Shown here in pieces: positions 59,135 through 64,000 of a DNA stretch of 64,000 nt. The translations under genes and the position numbers were made by a program. A model generated the notes under the pieces. That model was not told the origin of the DNA. It ran no database searches and worked only from the letters and a program-made list of their open reading frames with translations. Source of the stretch: Ceratorhiza oryzae-sativae (taxonomy: Eukaryota; Basidiomycota; Agaricomycetes; Cantharellales; Ceratobasidiaceae); the NCBI GenBank assembly GCA_030998015.1, contig JARWMV010000233.1:124001-188000 (forward strand). The letters are read 5' to 3'. Numbering within the stretch: position 1 is the first letter of the stretch; each line of letters opens with the position of its first letter.

Positions 59135-59289
59135 AGCATTGTTGGGTTTCGGTGTTCTATGGCACTTATGGCGCTTGTGAGTGGCTTAGCTGTACAGTAC
59201 CAATCGCTTATATGCGTTGGTAAATTTTTCGTGTATCTCTTACTTGTTCCTTTATACACACTCTTTGCTCGATAGCTGAACTCGCAAAA
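59135..59289 (+). repeat. Direct repeat before gag (likely 3' part of the 5' LTR), CpG intact
   Basis: This 155-bp block is repeated at 61081-61230. It ends GCTGAACTCGCAAAA, 14 bp before the gag ATG, as an LTR end would. I count seven CpGs here; at each of them the second block has TpG or CpA. The outer limit of the LTR was not found. Confidence 0.65.
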
Positions 59290-59303
59290 GGTTATTAGTC
59301 CCG

Positions 59304-60163
59304 ATGGCGACTTCTATTAATGCACTTATCGCTTCTATCACTAAACTCGATGGGTTGAATTACCATGATTGGGTGTTTGACATTGAGATGGTTGCTTGGA
59401 GAGCCAGGACTTGGGAAGTCCTGTTAGGAGACAATGAAAGGTTAGGTGAATTGGAAAACATGACTGAGTGAGCTGAGTGGGACTGGAAGAACAACAATGC
59501 ACTTACCATGATTGGTTTAACAGTTGCATGGTTGGAGTTGCCATATATCTGGGGGTGCACAACAGCACACACTATGTGGAAGGAGCTGGCTGATGTGTAC
59601 TCAAGGAGCTTGAGGGCCAATTGGATCACACTGCAGCAACAGCTACAGATGACAACACTGGGAGTGGATGATCCAGTGCAGGACTATGTGACACAGGTCT
59701 TGGATGTTGCTGCATGTCTGCAAGCAGTAGGCATAAGCCTGTCAGATGAAGATGAGGTTGACATATTGATTGTGAACCTACCAGAGTTGTGGGGCCATGT
59801 TGCTTCATTGTTGATGATACAGCCAGGCAATCTGAAGGTGAAGGATGTGGTGGTGGTGTTGCTGGAGGAAGAAACTCATTGTCAGCACTTGGATATGCAT
59901 GCTGGGATAGCAGCATTTGCTGCACATGTGTGTGGTTGGAAAGGCAAGGCCAGCAGATCTGGCATGGCAGGGGATGGGGCAGGAGGTCACACAATGCTGG
60001 AGGACCAGTGTACATGTCACTGCTGTGGGAAGCAGGGACATATTGTCATGAACTGCCCATCACCACCACTGTCTGGGCTGACACCTTGTGAGGCTGAGAG
60101 CACCAAGTTGGCAATGACTGACAAGTGGAAGGGCAGGAAAAATGCTGGTGTCAGATACAACAG
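59304..60163 (+). pseudogene. Ty1/copia gag remnant with CCHC zinc knuckle
   Basis: The frame starts at the ATG 59304 (MATSINALIASITKLDGLNYHDW), typical of copia gag polyproteins. A TGA at 59469-59471 (ENMTE*AEWD) breaks it; CGA to TGA at a CpG is the likely change. It continues through the UBN2-type region (LPYIWGCTTAHTMWKELADVYS, LQMTTLGVDDPVQDYV) and the zinc knuckle CHCCGKQGHIVMNC (C-x2-C-x4-H-x4-C). A 671-bp solo LTR interrupts it after RYNS. Protease, integrase and reverse transcriptase are absent, so most of the element is deleted. Confidence 0.88.
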
Positions 60164-60834
60164 TGTTATGACCCGTCAAACGGACATAACAAAACAACCA
60201 AATATTTCTACAGATTTATGGCATTTTTCCTAAGTGGAACAAGCCATAAACAAGGTCACGTGACCTCGGCGCTTAGCCGGCGCTTACGGTGGTTACCCTG
60301 AACTCGCTCCAGCATTTCTCTCCATTGTTACTTGGAGCGAGGAGCGAGTTGTCACGTGATCTTGGCGCTTACAGAAGGGTCACGTGACCTCAGCGCTTAC
60401 GGTTGTTACCCTGAACTCGCTCCAGCATTTCTCTCCCATGTTACTTGGAGCGAGGAGCGAGTTGTCACGTGATCTCGGCGCTTACGGCAGGTTCACGTGA
60501 CCTCAGCGCCTACCCCTCGGACCTTGTGCAGCTCTATAAGATTCGGAGCCGCACAAACTTAAGACAAACAATTACCTAACCCGTAGTACTGTACATAACC
60601 TACACCTACTGCAGGGTGTGCTTAGATCATACATCCACAGCCACCGCAGCCACAGGTATATATAAGGAGGATAAAGCAAGACTGGACGCCTCAGCTTGCT
60701 TTATCTTGTCAACCACCATAGACCATAGCAAACACTGTAACTAGAACGCTCAATACATACTGCATAAATACCAAAACCGTCAACGCAGCCACTACTTAAG
60801 TGCTCCACAAGGGAGCCTCCAGAGGGTCACAACA
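60164..60834 (+). mobile_element. Young solo LTR (671 bp) with five TCACGTGA palindromes
   Basis: It begins TGTTATGACC and ends GGTCACAACA, with a perfect 5-bp duplication AACAG at 60159-60163 and 60835-60839. TATA signal: TATATATAAG at 60657-60666. The U3 part holds an imperfect tandem repeat of about 113-124 bp with TCACGTGA at 60256, 60352, 60380, 60465 and 60493. It is rich in CpG although its host (copia gag) is CpG-free, so it inserted after the host had decayed. Confidence 0.9.
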
Positions 60835-61080
60835 AACAGCATCTACCACCTTTGAGTGGTGGAGTTTTGACAAGGCATGGCTGGATGCCACTTGTTGATG
60901 CTTTTTGTTCTTGTTTTTGTTTTGGTGCATGGCTTCAGTGGGAGTGCAGGTGTGCATTTTATGTTCTATTTTTTGGTTTATCTTTTGTCTTGGTCACAGG
61001 TACTTTCTTGCAGTTTGAGTGGGAGCTGTCCACTCTTTTATCTTCTGTCTATTCTTTGTATGCATGCTGACACAAGTGGG

Positions 61081-61230
61081 AGCATTGGGTTTCAGTGTTC
61101 TATGGCACTTACAGCACTCATGAGTGGCTTAGCTGTACAGTACTGATTGCTTATATGTGTTGGTAAATTTTTTGTGTATCTCTCTCATTCCTTTATACAC
61201 ATTCTTTGCTCAATAGCTGAACTCACAAAA
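61081..61230 (+). repeat. Second copy of the copia terminal block, CpG lost
   Basis: Direct repeat of 59135-59289, ending GCTGAACTCACAAAA. It is probably the 3' LTR part of the same deleted copia element. The seven CpGs of the first copy are absent. Confidence 0.65.
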
Positions 61231-61806
61231 AGTGTAGGTCATGGTACATCAGGGAATTTTGCATGGGCTCTAGAGGCTATTAGAGTCTGGGGACATGCAG
61301 AGGCAAACAGCCCTCTGGGGAGCTTCCCATAGCACCAGGGAGCCCAAAAGCAATAGATACAAGCAAACATAGTGTAGTTACATCAGGGAAAATGACCCAA
61401 CCTTTTAATACCTTGTACACCCTTTGTCTATTACTGAAATTATAAGTGTTATAGAATACTTATGAACCATGTGCAAGGTTCCTACACAAGATACACCTTG
61501 TGCAAGCTCAACATGGCTTGTACACCTGCACACAAGGCACAACACAATATTTACATAGGACATAAGGTACAACATGGCTGCCATATATCTTCCAAAGTAG
61601 GTTCATAGATTGTTCACCATACATGTGTTTATACAGTATCTGAGCTTTGAACAAGGCAATAAAATATTAGCAGCACTTGTAAGGCATATGCAGCTGAACT
61701 AATAGTTATTGTCCAACAATCCCATATTGTCTTCATTCTCAAATTCTTTGTCAAATATCACCCAAATTTCTTCTTCTTCAATCTCTTCATTGTTTTCACT
61801 ATTGTC
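61231..61806. other. CpG-poor stretch, no gene seen
   Basis: AT-rich, CpG-depleted DNA between the copia remnant and the Plavaka transposase. No open frame with a domain is present. Confidence 0.4.
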
Positions 61807-64000
61807 TTAGTGTCCTGAATCAGTAACATGGTTGCCTAAGTTTGTGTTTAATGCAGTTTCCAATTGTTCAGAGTTGCTTTTATTGCCTGTGTCTGATTGC
61901 TTGTCTGACTTGTTGAGGTTGTTTCCTAGGTGGCTAATCCCCCCACTGTGATACCACATCACCATATCATGATCTACAAACCTTTTTGCATATGGCACAT
62001 TGGTTAGGATTGTTCCAAATGATAAAAGCAACAAGGCTCACTGCATCACATACCAAAATTTCCAGTCACCCTCTTGATCAGTATCATGAGCTAATACTGA
62101 AGGCCCTGGAAGATATTTGAAAGTTTTACCATCATGAAAAGCAGGGATAAGATGCACAGTGTGTGCAACATTTGCTGGGTCAATAAAGTCAAATCCAGGG
62201 CAGGACTCTAAGTCATTGGGGTCTGTGGCATAATATGAAACCCAGTCAAGATGGTTGTGCTTCAAGCCACTTTTCCATGTTAAGCCTAGTGCCATCCAGT
62301 GCACCAATAGAAAATCAACCTGTGAATAAGAGCTACCTAGAACCAATGTGTTTGGATGGAATATTCCCAAAACACAAGCATAGCAAAATGGATGTATGTT
62401 TCCATCTGTGGCCCAGACAGCTACAAAATGCTGCTGTGCCTGGGGATGTATGGCCTAATATCATAAGATGTATAGTTCACTCCCAGCAGAGCATGATGGT
62501 AGATATGGTTATGCTGAATTTTGGATGAGAGGTGTGCTTTTGTGTATTCAGGTGTATCAGGCTTAAGCTGGTTTGGCAGAAGTCAAGCAAGGACATGATC
62601 CTGTAGAAGGGGCAAAAAATACTGAGAATTAGCAGTGAGCTCCTACACAATATAACACAACAGGCAGATTACAAACCTTGGTTGCAGAGTCATTCCTGTT
62701 TTCAAGTAACCATGTGGGTAAGTGAACAAATGAGTGTTGGCTTACAGCCATTGTGTATGGCTTGGTGAGGTCTGCTGTGATAGATAAGGCTGGTTGGCTA
62801 CTGACTCCCTTCCAGAGCTCATGGGTGGCTAAATGAACTACCTGCCCAAGCTCATTATATATCATCTTGAGTGCAGCCTGTGTTTACTCAATGCCAACAA
62901 GTTGGGTAGTAGCATCTTTTTTACTTCTTTGATCATGAAGATTCTTGACTTGCCAGTGCTGCTGCTCACCCTAGATTTTTGTCATTAGCAAGCCCAGGAA
63001 ATATAATTTAAATAACATACAATCTGGGTATGAATCAGATCTTCCATACTCAACAATTGTTGGTGGATAGTCAGGTATAGAATGCATCTTTTATGTTGTA
63101 AGTGAGAATCCCATCTTTCACTTCAAGGCCAGTTCTTTTCCAGGTGTCTTAGATGCTTGTTTTTGCCAACATCAATTCCAAGCCTCGGTTTCATTCCAAG
63201 TCTCCAGGACCTTGTACTGTGATGTATACCTCTGAAAAGCATGTAGCTCTGAGCACAGCAGTGTTGTCACAGACTGCATAGTAGCAAGTGTTGCATCAGA
63301 GTGTAGCTGAAGTTTTGCCAAAGCATGCCAGTAACCCAGTATGAACAGGAGAGTCAAAGTTTGCTGACTTATATGCTCTGGAAGCAACCCTTCAAAAACA
63401 GGTATGCAACACTAATGGCAAGCAATAAAATTATAAGATGTTTATAGCTGATATTAAAGCCTACCTGTAGTATATCCTCAAATTCCCATGCAGCTAAACA
63501 CTTAAGATATGAAATGTTGTCACTGAAGTAATTCATTGTTGATGGACCAAAAGGTGGAATGACACAGAATATACAAAATATTCAGCAATACCTGAGGTAC
63601 AAAGTAACCTAACCCACCAAGCATTGAATTGAGATTCAATATTGCACCTGAGTGTTGAACTATGCACATCAGGTGAATGAATATGTTCTTCCATACACCA
63701 AGTTCAATTTCATGCATGAGATCTACAACCATCATTTGGTGGTAGTTGAACCCAAAATGTGAGAGTCAAGATGAGAAAATATTCTGAAAATTGAGAATCA
63801 GCAATCTTAACATGACAACAGATGAAGGATAGGCTTACAGTAGTTGGGACCAACAACATGGGAGATAGGTGGTTATTGACAGGTTTACTGTCAGGTTTCT
63901 TGCCTTTTGTATAAATGAGCTCCTGTGCACAGCTGACAAGACCCTGATGCTCTGCATTGTCCAGTCTTGGATTCTTTAACCAATACTTAATGACATTAAC
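61807..64000 (-). pseudogene. Plavaka-type (CACTA superfamily) transposase remnant, cut by window edge
   Basis: Pieces on the minus strand, in order: a segment near 63,960-63,840 (AQELIYTKGKKPDSKPVNNHLSPMLLVPT, read discontinuously), MMVVDLMHEIELGVWKNIFIHL (63,735 down), LPEHISQQTLTLLFILGYWHALAKLQLH (about 63,380), FDFIDPANVAHTVHLIPAFHDG and EGDWKFWYV (about 62,200-62,040), and FVDHDMVMWYHSGGISH near the end. VDLMHE.ELGVWK, HALAKL.LH, FDFIDP.NV...HLIPAF and the terminal VDRDM-like motif are hallmarks of basidiomycete Plavaka transposases. Several stops interrupt it (for example TGA at 62038-62040). The N-terminal part is outside the window. CpG-depleted throughout. Confidence 0.8.

Noticed and set aside
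60256..60500. CRISPR-like or origin-like repeat array
   Set aside because: Repeats are an imperfect promoter duplication in an LTR of a eukaryotic genome; spacing and flanks do not fit a CRISPR array.

Overview
The window is nuclear DNA of a filamentous basidiomycete. Genes are split by many short introns (about 50-60 nt). There is a fungal nitrate-assimilation cluster, a basidiomycete-type alcohol oxidase and a Plavaka-type transposase remnant. An agaricomycete, possibly Rhizoctonia-like, is the best guess; the genus is inference only.

Layout. Positions 1 to about 11.2 kb and about 59.35 to 64 kb are transposon graveyards almost free of CpG. The roughly 48 kb between them has normal CpG content and carries the host genes. 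Left arm: three copies of a DD34E Tc1/mariner family, an inverted pair of about 1.3-kb LTRs, a solo LTR containing a second solo LTR, and a 1.46-kb non-autonomous insertion inside the best-preserved Tc1 element. Right arm: a copia gag remnant containing a young CpG-rich solo LTR, then a decayed Plavaka (CACTA-superfamily) transposase running off the window.

Gene island, left to right: methylenetetrahydrofolate reductase (-), alcohol oxidase (+), a decayed membrane-protein paralogue (-), an unknown multi-pass membrane protein (-), a broken pogo/Fot1-type transposase (+), a second copy of the membrane-protein paralogue (-), Rab6/Ypt6 (-), a one-pass membrane protein with a likely cadherin-like ectodomain (-), a candidate TIR transposon of 2.3 kb, the nitrate cluster niaD (-), nrtA (-), niiA (+), a Rax1-like RGS/membrane protein (-), and two related genes of unknown function (-).

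Functional links. nrtA imports nitrate, niaD reduces it to nitrite and niiA reduces nitrite to ammonium. nrtA and niiA are divergent and share a 469-bp promoter with two GATA-factor motifs. The other genes look unrelated in function.

Most unusual signals: (1) both edges of the CpG-poor domains fall inside single transposons whose two terminal repeats are in opposite states, one with all CpGs and one with none; (2) a new-looking 2.3-kb TIR element next to niaD with GGGAC-rich subterminal arrays; (3) a 1.1-kb-armed LTR palindrome that could give hairpin RNA; (4) an LTR whose U3 carries five TCACGTGA palindromes; (5) GC-AG introns in three separate genes. Exon limits were read by eye from splice signals and conserved protein motifs; no alignment was run.
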